From: Azolla caroliniana
Lineage: Eukaryota; Polypodiophyta
Direction: 5' to 3'
NCBI GenBank assembly: GCA_043228905.1
Contig: JBHGNT010000010.1
Span: 3,534,001 to 3,598,000 of the forward strand
DNA length: 64,000 bases
The translations under genes were made by a program, and so were the position numbers. The notes under the pieces are model-generated. The model had not been told where the DNA came from. It worked only from the letters and a program-made list of their open reading frames with translations, and ran no database searches. This document shows positions 11,491-23,700 of the stretch, one piece after another; within the stretch, counting starts at the first letter, position 1; each line of letters starts with the position of its first letter.

Positions 11491-13010
11491 TTGGACTAAT
11501 GTGGGCTAAGACATCCTTAGCGAAATCATCATCAGAGTGAAGTCGTTGCTGAATAGTATCCACAAGGCTTGATTCAAGTGGCGTGGCATAAACTGTTGTT
11601 GCTTGTAGCTTTGATGGTCCTAGGAGAATTTGCTTTTGATTGTCGAAGGCTGGATCTCCAGGCCGAAGTGCGAGATATGATTGCTGAGACAGAGCATTCG
11701 CTTTCCCTTGTTGTTTCCTGGGGCGAAAAATGATCTTGAAATTAAAACGAGTTAGAAATGGTGCCCACCGAGCTTGTCTCCTATTTAACACTCAAGTCGT
11801 TTGAAAATACGTAAGATTTTTGTGATCACTATAAATGATGATTTGATGAGGCGATCCTGCCAATAAATGTCGTCATTGCTCGAAAGAGTCAACCACAGCT
11901 AATAACTCCTTGTCATGCACCTTGTAGTTTATCTTCGCAACAATAAATTTTCGCGAGTGAAACGCGACTAGATGGGACTGCATGTCCTTGCTTGGTTATG
12001 ATAGGATACTCCCCAATGCAAAGTCTGACGCATTCGCCTCAATAGTAAATGGCCTTTCAGGATCAATATGCACTAAGATAGGAGCTAATGTGAATGCCTT
12101 TTTGAGCTAAGTAAAGGTCGTGTCTACTTCATTAGTCCAAAGAAACTCTTGATCTTTCTTGGTGAGTTGGGTGAGAGGCAACACGATCTTTGAATAATTC
12201 CATATGAATTTGCGATAGAAATTAGCAAATCCGAGGAAACATTGGACGTCTCAAACAGAACGTGGGGGTTGCCATTCCAATATTGTTATGACTTTTGCTG
12301 GATCCATGAAGATACCCTTGGATGAAATAGTATAGCCCAATAATTCGACTTGTTTGCTGTCAAAACTGCACTTCTCAAGTTTGGCATACAGACCATACTT
12401 TTTGAAAGGTTCAAATACTTTCCGGGCATGTATATCATGCTCCTCTTATGTTTTCGAGTAAATCAGCAGATCATCTAAATAGATGATGAGAAAGATATCC
12501 AGAAAATCTCGAGAAATGTCATTTGCCATATGTTGGAAAACTGCGGGTGCATTTGTGAGCCCGAAAGGCATGACTAAAAATGACCATACCGAGTGCGAAA
12601 TGCAGTTTTCCATTGATCTCCCGGTCAATTTGAACTAGATTATATGCACCTCTTAAATCGATTTTTGTAAAATGCTTTGCCCCACCAATGCGCTCTTAAA
12701 GACTAGAGATTAAAGGTAGAACATACCTATTTCTTATGATGACTTTATTTAATTCCTAATAGTCCACGACCAAATGAAGATTACCGTCCTTCTTCTTCAC
12801 AAAAAATATGGGAGCACCAACTAGAGACTCTGAATGTCGAATGAACCCATGGGCAAGATTCTCCTCGATGTATTCTCGAAGAACCTCAAGCTAACTTGGT
12901 GATAGCTCTTTTCCTGGTTGAAGATCAATGGGATAGTCATACGACCGATGCTTTAGATGTACGCTAGCTTTGACTTTATCAAAGACATCCGCATATTCTT
13001 GATATTTTTT
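11491..13010 (-). pseudogene. Reverse transcriptase and RNase H, broken
   Basis: Minus-strand frames show the Ty3 RT signatures [12 protein letters not shown] (about 12540-12575) and the catalytic box YLDD at 12470-12481, followed by LLIYSK. Upstream, [11 protein letters not shown] lies near 12785-12820. The RNase H and connection end (RWAPFLTRFNF near 11740-11775) precedes integrase. In-frame stops interrupt it, for example a TAG in the segment near 12890 and another near 12760, and the frame shifts several times. Family and order are clear; the product is not functional. Confidence 0.85.
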
Positions 13011-13308
13011 GGGAATTTGGATGTTTGAATTCCCTTGAGTGGCACTAGAAGGTGTCACTGATACTGTAAATAAGAAAAGTTATTGTTTTCCTCCCGCTTG
13101 GGACAATTATTGCAATGTAATGGTTTAGATTTGAGGAAAAGGAGATGGTGTAGTGCTAGAACTATATTCTTTAAAGGAAGAGTCTTGGGTTCAGTCCTTA
13201 GCAATGATGTTTTCTGATGAAGGGCACCAAATTTCTCGCCTCCTCCAATCTATTCTTGGGTTATGTAGCTCAAACCATGGCTAACCAAGGACAATTGGAT
13301 GCGCGGGG

Positions 13309-13560
13309 CTACTTTAAGGAAACTACACATCCTAAATCACCTAAGAGTATGTGTATTGGCTCATACACTTCGATTATCTCCCTGAAAGCTATGGGACGTC
13401 CATCAATCACTACCACAGAAACCGGGCAAGGAAGGGTATGCAAGGATATTTGATATTTTTGGGCAAAATCTCTATCCATGAAACAAGAATTCACACCGGT
13501 ATCTAAGACTCAAGCTTGGACCTAAAATTGACAACTCAGTGTCCTAACTTGTACTTGGGC
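13309..13560 (-). pseudogene. Retropepsin-like aspartic protease of the chromovirus
   Basis: The active-site triad appears as VLDTGVNS, with the DTG codons at 13495-13503, followed by a hydrophobic strand pattern and VVVIDGRPI, typical of Ty3 proteases. An upstream stop separates it from gag. The family processes the gag-pol polyprotein in the virus-like particle. Confidence 0.75.
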
Positions 13561-13694
13561 TGAAAAGACTCTACTAACATGCTTGGAAGAAATGGAACCT
13601 ACACTAGGTTGTACAGATCTAGAGTTGTCCAGCCAAATGGCTCCTATTTTGGCCGGACTTATTCGTTTGGCTCCTCTTCTACTTGGCTTAGGAC

Positions 13695-14707
13695 TTAAAA
13701 TTTATTGGACAAGGATGTATTATTCATAATATTAGGATCACTAAGTGCTTCTAAAATGTTGGACTTGGTTTTATTGTCGTAGTGAATTTTATTTACCTGA
13801 CGTCTTGGCCTACGGGAGCAATGAATGGCTATATGTCCTGGACCTCCGCAATATAAGCACAAACGGTTTGCTCGACGTCGTTGTTTCTCTTCATCCGACA
13901 ACGGTCCTCGTCGTTGGGTCATATCAATCTCCATGGGTATAGGCCTATCCATTGGGGCTGGACTACGTGGTTGCCTTGGAGTTGGAGCAAGGCTATATGT
14001 TTGCCTTGGAGATGACCGTGTTGTTACTGATGCATAAGTTGGTGTGAATCTTGATCTTGTTATTTGTTGTTGTTCACATCGACGCTCAAAAAGACAATTA
14101 TCGTACCATATTGCTCGACTAATAGCTTCTGTAAGAGTTTTTGAATCCTCGGGGAATGTAGGAAGTAAGTCTTTTACATCGCTATGAAGACTGTAACGAA
14201 ACTGCTCCATTAGGGCTTGTTCGTGCCAAGGAATATCGCTTGCGATGAGACGAAAATTGGCGGCATATGTCGATGTTGGCTTATCACCTTTACGTAGTGT
14301 ATGAATCTTGTTGATCATTGTTCTTGCCCCATATGTATCTCCAAAGCAAGCCTTAAATTCTTTGACAAATTCCTCTAAATTATGGAGTAGAGGAGAATTT
14401 GTCTCTAATAATGGAGCAAACCACAACAATGCTATGCCAATAAGGTGCTCACTAACTCGACTCGAGATGCATCACTCGAATAACGCGTGGGATGCATTTG
14501 AATTACCAACTGCACTTGATTCAAGAAACCTCGAAAATGTGCCCTTGAACCATCAAATTTAGCGGGGAGGCTGATTTTGCTCTCCTTGATAATTCCTTGA
14601 CCTTCGCCCCTTTGTTGTTGTAAAATTACAATTGTTGACTCTAGTTGTTGCACCCATTGTGTAAACTCCTCTTGTTGTTGTTGCTTCTCCATAGTAACAT
14701 TTTCCAA
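13695..14707 (-). pseudogene. Gag of the chromovirus, frameshifted
   Basis: The N-terminal part (14432-14707) starts MENVTMEKQQQQEEF and has a glutamine-rich coiled stretch. It ends at a TAG at 14432-14434. The C-terminal part (13695-14429) continues in another frame with the retrotransposon gag core (PLLETNSPLLHNLEEF) and a single CCHC zinc knuckle, CLYCGGPGHIAIHC. The homology runs straight across the break, which points to a single-base deletion around 14440-14452. The family role is RNA packaging and particle assembly. Confidence 0.85.
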
Positions 14708-15045
14708 GAAGTCGTTGATTCTCTAATTCAAGAGATGTGAACTAGGATTTAAGATTCTCCATTTCAGCAACAAGGCTGAGATATTCTTCTGAGTTGATGG
14801 CAACCATGGTTTCGTGATGTTTATAGAGGAGGATAAAGGAGAGAGAGAAATTCGAATCAAACTGCCAGAACCAAGCCAGAAGATAGAGTGACAAAAGAAA
14901 GATATAAAGAGATCACAAGAAGAGAGGAATGAAATGATAAGGGAAGAATGAATGTATTAAAGTAGAATGAGAATGGATACAAGATAAGCGATGAGAGCTT
15001 AAGACTGATGTTGATTCGAATTGATTTGAGAATACATGTATGCCC

Positions 15046-15055
15046 CTATTTATAG
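15046..15055 (-). promoter_or_regulatory. TATA box of the 5' LTR
   Basis: The minus strand reads CTATAAATAG followed by GGGC, a canonical plant TATA context. It lies about 57 bp downstream of the heat-shock-element array in transcription direction. The same decamer is preserved in the other LTR at 9753-9762. Confidence 0.75.
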
Positions 15056-15111
15056 GTTCCTATTTCTATAGCCTAGAGTTTTCTATAATGTTGTAAAATG
15101 TTCTAGACCTA

Positions 15112-15164
15112 GAATATTCTAAGATGTTCGAGGATATTCTAGAATGTTCTAGAATGTTCCAGAG
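15112..15164. promoter_or_regulatory. Heat-shock-element array in the 5' LTR
   Basis: Eleven alternating GAA/TTC units lie in 5-bp register, in the same order as the 3' LTR copy, with the same three degenerate units (AGA, GGA, GAG). Only one spacer base differs between the copies (TTCta versus TTCga). Its place directly upstream of the TATA box makes it the probable controlling element of the retrotransposon promoter. Confidence 0.8.
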
Positions 15165-15316
15165 TATTTATAATAATCAGTGTATTACAAGAAGTAGCTT
15201 TTATCATCTGGTATAATTATAGGCTATCTTAATGGTTGGGTTCTTGATTATGTATTACAAGGTCTTGGGTTCAAGCCTAGGTGAAGCCATGATGTTTATG
15301 TATTCATGACAATAAG

Positions 15317-17706
15317 CTATTGGGATGAGTATACAAGTTGATGAGAGAGAGAGATTTTATTATTATCCTTGGATATATCCACAGACCAAAAGTGCAAGCT
15401 TTTTATGTACAATGTGTGGATTTGAGTAGGGACTCTTTTGGTGTTGAGGATTTTTTTTAAAGATTCACCTTGGTATTAATGGTGATGTTGAGGAATTTTA
15501 ATCATGAGAATTGAAATGCAAATCGATTATGAGAGAAATATGACTAAGGATTGGACTGGATTGGCAAACTATGCTCAAAGAATTTATGTACATGCATATA
15601 AATGACATCTCCCATCGAACGATATGAACATGTGATTACATTGATATCATTGCTCCAATGCAATTAATTTATGGTTATTCTCACATTAGATTGGTGCACA
15701 AGATCAAATGGATATGCACCTTGTATGCAAAAAGGAATCTTGGACTATTTTAATGAATCTCTAATCATGTTCTTCTATTTTAAGCCGATCGAATATGAGG
15801 AATGACACTAGCTTAAAGAATGACTTAAGTCACGGTTAAAATGAGAAATCATTCATTACCTAGGTCCTATATCCGTATTAACCACACTTATATAAGGGAA
15901 GAGTTTGAGCACCTTTAATCAACTATTGGGTTCAACCTTCTTCACCAATCGATTGAAGCCAATGTGGAGCAATTTGTGGATTTCCTCCTCCACCAAGACT
16001 ACATAGTAATTGGTGTTCATTCATAAAGTAATAACTAAAATATAATTGATATGATAGTGATAAACTAGGGGATCCGAACTACCCACATATTTTGTAGGAC
16101 CAACCAAAGACATCCTTGTAATCGTTGATCAACTCCAAAACCTAATGTTGAAACAATGAAATGGCAAGGTTTTGGGCAATTTGCAATAGGTGTGGCCCGT
16201 GGGTATGCATTTGTCACAAGGTTGACCTTATCCAACATTGTTACCCTAACGTCTAAAACCCTAAACCCTAAACTCTCAATCCAATGTATCTCAAGATGCT
16301 TCATACTAACGATCAATTCAGCCAAGGGCCTTGATAAGGCAATTGGAATTTGGGACCATGTTTGGTTCATCTAGTGGAAACGTGGTTGTGAGTTTTAGGT
16401 GTTGCATGGTTACCATCCCTTCTAGCATATTGCTTCTTTTAGCCTTTGTGTTTTTGTTGAACCTTTGTCTTTCACCATCAAAAACTACATTCTCACCAAC
16501 AATGTCATAAAGCTTAAACACAAATATGTTGGTTGTGTATGATCAACCCTTCCTCCACTATTATTGTTCAAGAATTTACGTAATTTTGCTATAAAGATTT
16601 ATTATACAACATTATCTTTCTCAATATGTTAAATTTGTTCTAATGTAGTTCAATTAACTAATTCAACATCAATAGATTTGGTGATGAATCATTGTATGTT
16701 AATACATTGTATGATAGGAAATATGCTTATATAGCTTGCTTCTCCCATGCATGTGAATTCGTGTTAATAAAATTACTTCTATTTTTTAATAATTTATTAT
16801 AATATAATTCGACATGAATTATTATATTAATATTTCACACTTGCAATAACATGATCTTGTATGTCTCTTTGATGCACACAAGATAGGATGCTCTTTCAAG
16901 CCTATACGAACTTTAATACATACTTAGTTAATATTGGTCACAATTCAAAAAGGTTAACAAGTAATCTAAATTTATTTTGTGCTATATATTTCCCTTGTTT
17001 TTCTGGATATTTCAACGTCCATGATTGCAATGTTGAAATGCAATTTAGCAATTACACAACAATGATTGCATTGTTGAAATGTGGTGAGACATTGAATCTT
17101 TAGACTAATATTATATGCATCACATGTTAGAAGCGTGATTTGATGTGACCTATGTCTCCTCAAGGTGCACACCACATAGAGCACGTCTATTGACCAACAA
17201 AGTTCTACCTTCACATCAATGTCGTGAGCCAAATGATCCAAGCCATCGTACAACCTATTGATATCACTCTTGAATCGCTATTTCCACAACCATAACCTAT
17301 TCACGTTTACTTCCTCATGATTACCCTTGATTAAGAGACTAATTAGGCTTTAAAATGATTTGAGAAGCATTAATACATGCATAAGAACAAAAGATTACAA
17401 CACACATTCTATATAGCTAATTAGAGCTTAACCTTAATCACTCTACGTTGTCTTGATTACAAAAGTAGGAAGTATAGTACAAAAGCATTTGCTTCGTGTG
17501 GGCTAGACAATAAGAATAGTTTTTCTTTCTTTCTTAGAGTTGGTAAGTCCATCTAGAAATGGGTTTAGAGTTAGGTTTAGGGTTGTGAATTGATTGGTTT
17601 TGATGAGGTTCTTATTGGTAAGGTTTGGGCTTTATGTAAAGACAACATTATGTATTTACATACATGTCTTCCCTTCTTATGCAGAAGAACCAAAGAACAT
17701 CATAAA
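15317..17706. other. Gene-free AT-rich spacer
   Basis: No supported gene. A few CCCTAAA-type telomere-like units occur at about 16243-16273 but do not form an array. The last few hundred bases before 17707 are the expected 3' flank of the callose synthase gene. Confidence 0.6.
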
Positions 17707-20700
17707 TCAACCTTTCTTCCCACCTGCCAAGATACGTGAGATTTGAAGACCCCTACTGAAGGCTTGGTTGAATAAGAGTCGCGATTGGAACTCGGACACG
17801 AAAGGGAACCATGCCAACACTGCGACAGGAGTAAATAACACAAGCCCCATCATGTATTCATATCCACGTGCAAGAGCCTTCACAGATTCCCAAAGCCCAA
17901 TAGCCACCACAATGGGTTTGCATGCTTGAGAAATCTGCAACAGGTAAAGAATGAATGATATAATGAGGAACAGAAAGCATACCCTTCACTGATTTCCAGC
18001 TTTGGGAATGAAAATACTGCTATGTTCTGCCTGAAAATATCTACCACAATACTCCTGTGCTTTCAAACTTAACTTAACGAGAATTAACCTCTATGCAGTA
18101 GTGTAAGTTTTGAAAACCGAGGAATATTCTGGGGATTCTCGAAAACGGGGGAATTATCATTCTGATTTTCCATTAGATGTTTATCACAATTAGTTACCAG
18201 TAAAATTCCCCAGCCGGTTGGCAAAAATGCAAGCAGGCAGGTATAGAGATCCGAAGAGGTAAATTCAAAAACAAGGAAGAGTCCTGAAAGTACGGAAACA
18301 GCTACAATGAAGAGCCCGGCCTTCAGCAGTCTAAAAAGTAGCTGGAAATCTCCACCGAACCGCTTCCTCCCCATCGAAACGATCTACGTTGAAACATAAT
18401 TCAAATTTTGTATCGATTTGATTATGTCGGGTAGATCCAACTATACTTAAATGACAAATAGGGAAACACATAATAGTAACAGACCTTCAATAAAGTTAGC
18501 ATTGCAACCACAACCAGCCATGACAGTCCATACACCTGAATAACATATAGGGAAAGAAGAAAATGAGAAACAAGAAAATGAGAAACAAGAAAGAGATTCT
18601 CCAAAACAATGTGCATTATAACATCTCTATCGCCTTGCCTCTATCCTTGTGCTTCCATTCACAATGTGAAGATGGTAAATAAGCCCATATTGATAAATGA
18701 AGAATCTCAATGAAAGAAGAACTTCCAAGAGCCGCCCTAGAATGCCTGTATACTTGAGATGCTCTTGTTCTTCATTCCACCATGATTCCCAACTCTTAGT
18801 TGAGTGCACGCCAATACCCCCTCGACATTTGATCCATTGGTTCCAGTCATCCCAATCCTCCACAATCTTCTGCCAATCAAATCCGGATGGATTGAACAAA
18901 AATGGGCCAAACAGCCAGGATGCCACTAGAAACCACATTGAAAACGTGACCAGAATATATGAAACTAAGCCCTTCCTTGACTCTCCATATATGCTGTAAA
19001 TTAGAAGCAGGACAGTAAGTTCCATCCCTTTGGTGAAGTGGCTCCGAGAGTATAAACGGTAATTCTCAGCAAATCGTTCATGCCTCACTACAAATCCACG
19101 TCCTGTGGCTCGGTATTTTGCACCTCCATGCAAAATAGTTCTCCCGAAATAGTGAGTCTTTGTCCCTAAAGAGAATGTAAAAAATACAGATGCAAGCTGC
19201 AATTGCATCACTATAAAATCACTGACAGCCTTCCAGAACCCTCTCTCTAGGCCTATTTCCATCACCATTGGTAGTGCCATTAGTACACCAAGCTGCACAA
19301 GAGACTGGGAAGCCAATGCCGCTTCCAGAGGAACATTCTTCTTTAACTCAGCTTCAGCCAAAAGAGAAGTTTCTAACCCACTTAAAGTGAGATAAAGACG
19401 ACCATATAAGAATGCATAGACAGTGAGTACAACCATCTGCAAAGCCATAAGTAGTCAATGTTTGCAACTCTACAGAACATAAATTCAGAAAAATAAGAAA
19501 TGATGAACTCAACTAGCTATTATAAGGTGAAAATGAAGAATTCCTGCTAGGAGCTTTATGTAATGCTCATTGTATATCTAGGACATTCTACCTAGTAGCC
19601 ATTTTCTATTACACTGGATAATAATTTCTCCCGCATACTAACATGTCCATATTGACTGTAAAAAACTTAATCATAGAATAAAAAATGAATTTTTGTGGCG
19701 TACCATCGAGCTGAAATAAAACCCCACTGTTGTGAAGTAGCAGGAAAGCATCCGGAAAAAGTCAAATCGGTGTCCCAGACGGTATATATCCCTACTTAAC
19801 GACTGTTCACCATTACCATTGGCAACCTTGGCTTCGAACATTGAAATCTGGTTCAATCCAACATCTCGTCCCTTTCCAACTTGAATATATTCATGATGTG
19901 TGATGTTGCCTTGTCGCAGAGTAGAATTGAAACCTAGAGGACAAATACAAATCAACACATTATTAGGAATGCAATACGTTTATAGACTACAATTATGAAG
20001 AGCATAAATCTCAGAATACAAACCTGCAAATATATCTTCACTCAGGTTAATGACCCGTGAAGCCTTGCTTATACCTCCTCTAGTTAAATGGAACAGTCTG
20101 TCAAAGACATCTGGATGTCCATAGTGGAAACGAGTTCTGCATTTGCCAGGCCAACAACTTAATAAAGTGGAGCATTTGAATATGATAATATCCATTAAAA
20201 CATACATTTATTCTTACTTCAATGGCTCTGCTAGCACACGTTGTCCAATGGTGACAAAACTAGTCTCTTGCATCGACATAAACCAAGCTAAGGATGAAAC
20301 ACTACCAAGAAACGGAATGGTTACACAAATTTACAAGCTGTTGGTAAACCATGCATATTTCAATATTTCTAATGTTAAAGATATACCTTCCAGTAAACAC
20401 ATGCTCTCGCACACCAAGGATGGTTGGATCCCGAACACCATGGTTCTCTTTGAATTCCTCTAAAAGATTTCGCATCTTGAAGGTTTCCTCTAGATAATTA
20501 TCCTGAAAAGTTAAATATAGGTCAGGATGACAAATTCATAGCGATAGCCTACTTAGGAATAAAGGCTTGTAAATTTTACCTGATTCATGTCAATAGCCTG
20601 CAATGCCTCCCCTCGTGTAAATATAATAGCATGATTCTGGTTCTCTGGCTTTCCCTCACCCAGTTGCACCACCCCAGGCAACTTGATACGGTATATTTCC

Positions 20701-23700
20701 TGACATGTCATTGAAACTTAATATTTTGCAGAGAGGGTGACTGCTGGGAAAATGCCATTTGTGTATGCGCGAGATTGTGCACGTGTGTATTTGGGCTTGT
20801 AATGAAAGAAAAAGAGATAGAATTTGTGATACAATCGATATGACTTAGTGTAGTGCAATACAGAACAGATTTATGAGAAGAAAAAGCAATATTTGCAGAC
20901 CCTGGCTAATTGCATTACAATACAAAGTGTTCTTTTATCTACCCTGCTTCTTAAGATGATTCATTAAATTAATTCAATAATTCACATTCACAATGAGGCC
21001 ATTAGACAGAAATGAGATAGCTGGTAACCATAGGCAGGAATAGAAAATGCTGTTTGGCCTTTCATATTGATCTAATAAGATGTCACACTATTTGAAACCC
21101 TCACAAAAGCAATCGTGATACATTGCATGCATTGATCATTTAATATAGTCAGATGAAAAGGAAAAGAACTACCTCATCCAACCCATTTACTGCTTTAACC
21201 AAAACAGAGTAATATTCTTTATGTATCTTGTCCTTCTCCCTCACCTCCTTTTCATCTATGTAAGCGACTCTCAGAGATGGGTACCTATACACATAAAAGT
21301 ATATAAACCATCTAGGTGTATAAACCGTATAAGGTTATTTAAATAGATGGATACCCACTTCATCATTAAGCTCAAAACATCTGCAGCGTGTTGATCTCCA
21401 CACCGCTTTTGTGCACCATAGTTTTGGCAAGAGACCACATATGTAAACTTCATTTCTACCACTGCTTCAAGGGTTGCTTCAAGAGACCTCTGGCTCATTT
21501 CTTTGGCTGAGGTTGCAATGTGTGCTTGGTAGCCTTCAGCTATTTCTGCAAAGCATCATGTCAGATTTAAAACCCAGCGTTGGGAAATTTCATGGAAATG
21601 TAGTTTCAAGGGAAACTAATTCATAAGAATGACCATAATAAGGTTTCCTGGACAAAACGGAATAATCAATCAACAGAACCAGTAAAATCATATAGTAGGC
21701 AGCCAATCTTAATATAAACCAATGATAGAAAACACGGCAGGAAACAATGATCGACAGATCAGGTGTTTGATTACTTCTCCAGAGGTGATGTGGTAAAACC
21801 TGACCATGATGAAATAGAAATAGAAACTGAAAGAGAAAAGACTAATAATATAACAAACCAAGAAAATATAACATGTCTACAATATAGTTTTTGAATATTG
21901 TACAAATTTCATACACTAGAAACACAAACGCGGCCTCTAATACCGAGGTATATAGCTGTTATTACATGTTTTAGTGATTTTAGAAGAGTTCAATTGCTGA
22001 TGTAATCTCTAAATTGTTGATCTATACAAAATAGAGGTATGGCAACTCTACACGAATCCATAATGATCACATTGCCCATGGGTTTTGTGTTATGCACACT
22101 CAGCTATGCATTAAAATCTAACAACCTTTTATGTTACTCAAAGGAAACAAATAGCTTGAGCTCAAAAGAAGCCCAGGAATATAACCTTGATCTGACGCGA
22201 TATCAAGGAACGCTTGAAGTTTTAAAGCTCGTGAATAATACATCATTCCTTTCACTACAAAAAACAGCATATAAGACTTATGTCAAATGGGTTTTTGTTA
22301 TATAAAAACGAAAATTTCAATTCTAGCGCAATGGGACCTGTTCGTAATAGTGTTTGTCCACGTGTGGATGCCCAATGACGTAATTCGAGCTCCTTTTCAC
22401 CAGACCAAAGGTCGTTATCTTTCCTAATATCGCCGTCTTTTTGGAATCCCAAACGCTCCAGAAAATTCTCCCATTCATCTTGCTTACAGTAAGAATTCAT
22501 AATAAGAAGAGAAAATGGATAACTTCTAGATGTAAGTAGTCAGAACACCTGAAGTGTATGAACTTACCTGGATAGATTTTCTGCAGATAAAACAAGATGG
22601 ATACACCATCCTCATTATCCTGATTAATCTGATCAATAGTATAAACAGTATCCTCACTGTAATACGGAGTCAGGACACTATGTCACAGTACAAAATAATG
22701 AATCAGTGGAGCATCACATATCCGGATCGTGCATTTATACAACGAAGTTCAATAATCTTGATACTTACCCAAGACAACTGAAACAATGCAATTTAATGAA
22801 AGAAATATCTTGCTATTCCAGAGATGCCATACATCATAATAGATTTTTAGCCCATCATACCTAAACGATAGCATGTCACACACTGGTGGAGCTCTTGGCA
22901 TGCTCATGAATAAAGAGTTTGTAAAGAAGGCAATGCGTCGGCGAGCCTCAAGGTTCAATGGTATATCCATAGCAGATTCCTTCACGGTGAGCAACAAATA
23001 CAACCTCTTAATCTGCACAACCAAGAGTTTGTTCAGGCATTTGCATTCAACCATAAATGCATTCCCTATTTCTCAATTACATGTACTATTTGAGCAATTC
23101 ATCCCCTTTCAATCTTGACTAAGAGCATTTGGCGAAATAACAAAGACTTAGGGTTTTTTCAAAGTTATCCTCTAATAAAGAAAAAACACTTACTTGCTCT
23201 TTCCAGGCAAGAGAATCAGGTAACGAATAATTTATTGCTGGTGGATCAGTGCTTGCAAATAGCTGTTTTTCCTCAGATCGAGATTTCCCATGGCTATTAT
23301 ACTCGAGCTCAAAACTGATTGATTCCACTTAACAAATTAGACACGGTGTATTTTGAGCAACTGAACATGAATTGCACAAGAATCTCATTGTGAAGTTGAA
23401 AGTTACCTTCCCTCCATGATATCTTGTGTAGTCACTTCAAGCATATCCTGCAGTAAAAGAACTACAGCACTATGTTTTGAATCATTGGAGGTTTCTAGCT
23501 GCTGCAAACCAAAACATAGAAAAATCACATTCAGCAGCAAAAATGGTGTTACAAGTAAATTTATCAACTTTCATAGAAATGCCTGAGGAAAATGTTACCT
23601 AACTTACCAAAGTTAAGATGAGATCCACAAACTTCTGGTAAAGAAGTGGAAGCTTTTTTATCTTGAAACGTTCAAGGAATTTTCTATTATGAATAGAAGA

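Larger units (their letters stand above)
14863..15311 (-). repeat. 5' LTR of the chromovirus (promoter copy)
   Basis: It matches 9570-10017 end to end, with TG and CA termini. On the transcribed (minus) strand, U3 begins at 15311. The TTC/GAA array lies at 15112-15164 and the TATA motif at 15046-15055. Transcription should therefore start near 15015-15025, leaving about 150 bp of R and U5 before gag. The plus strand of the U3 end (15230-15290) has a tRNA-like box B (GGTTCAAGCC), antisense to the element. Confidence 0.95.
9565..15316 (-). mobile_element. Ty3/gypsy chromovirus LTR retrotransposon, complete ends, defective coding
   Basis: The element proper is 9570-15311, flanked by a perfect 5-bp target duplication ATAAG (9565-9569 and 15312-15316). 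LTRs begin TG and end CA. Coding runs on the minus strand in the order gag, protease, reverse transcriptase, RNase H, integrase, chromodomain, which is the Ty3 order; the terminal chromodomain marks a chromovirus. The two LTRs differ at about 25 of 448 positions by hand alignment (roughly 94% identity), so the insertion is not recent. Frameshifts and stops occur in gag and pol. It is probably non-autonomous now, although the LTR promoter motifs are intact. Confidence 0.95.

Noticed and set aside
13140-13205. tRNA-like text (GTAGTGCTAGA ... GGGTTCAGTCC)
   Set aside because: It lies in the retrotransposon pol region and reads as ordinary linker coding sequence on the minus strand, so the resemblance is probably chance.
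16243-16273. Telomere-like CCCTAAA units
   Set aside because: Only two or three imperfect units are present, which is common in plant promoters and spacers and is not an interstitial telomere array.
18697-18999. 100-codon plus-strand frame
   Set aside because: It is antisense to a large, clearly conserved callose synthase exon.
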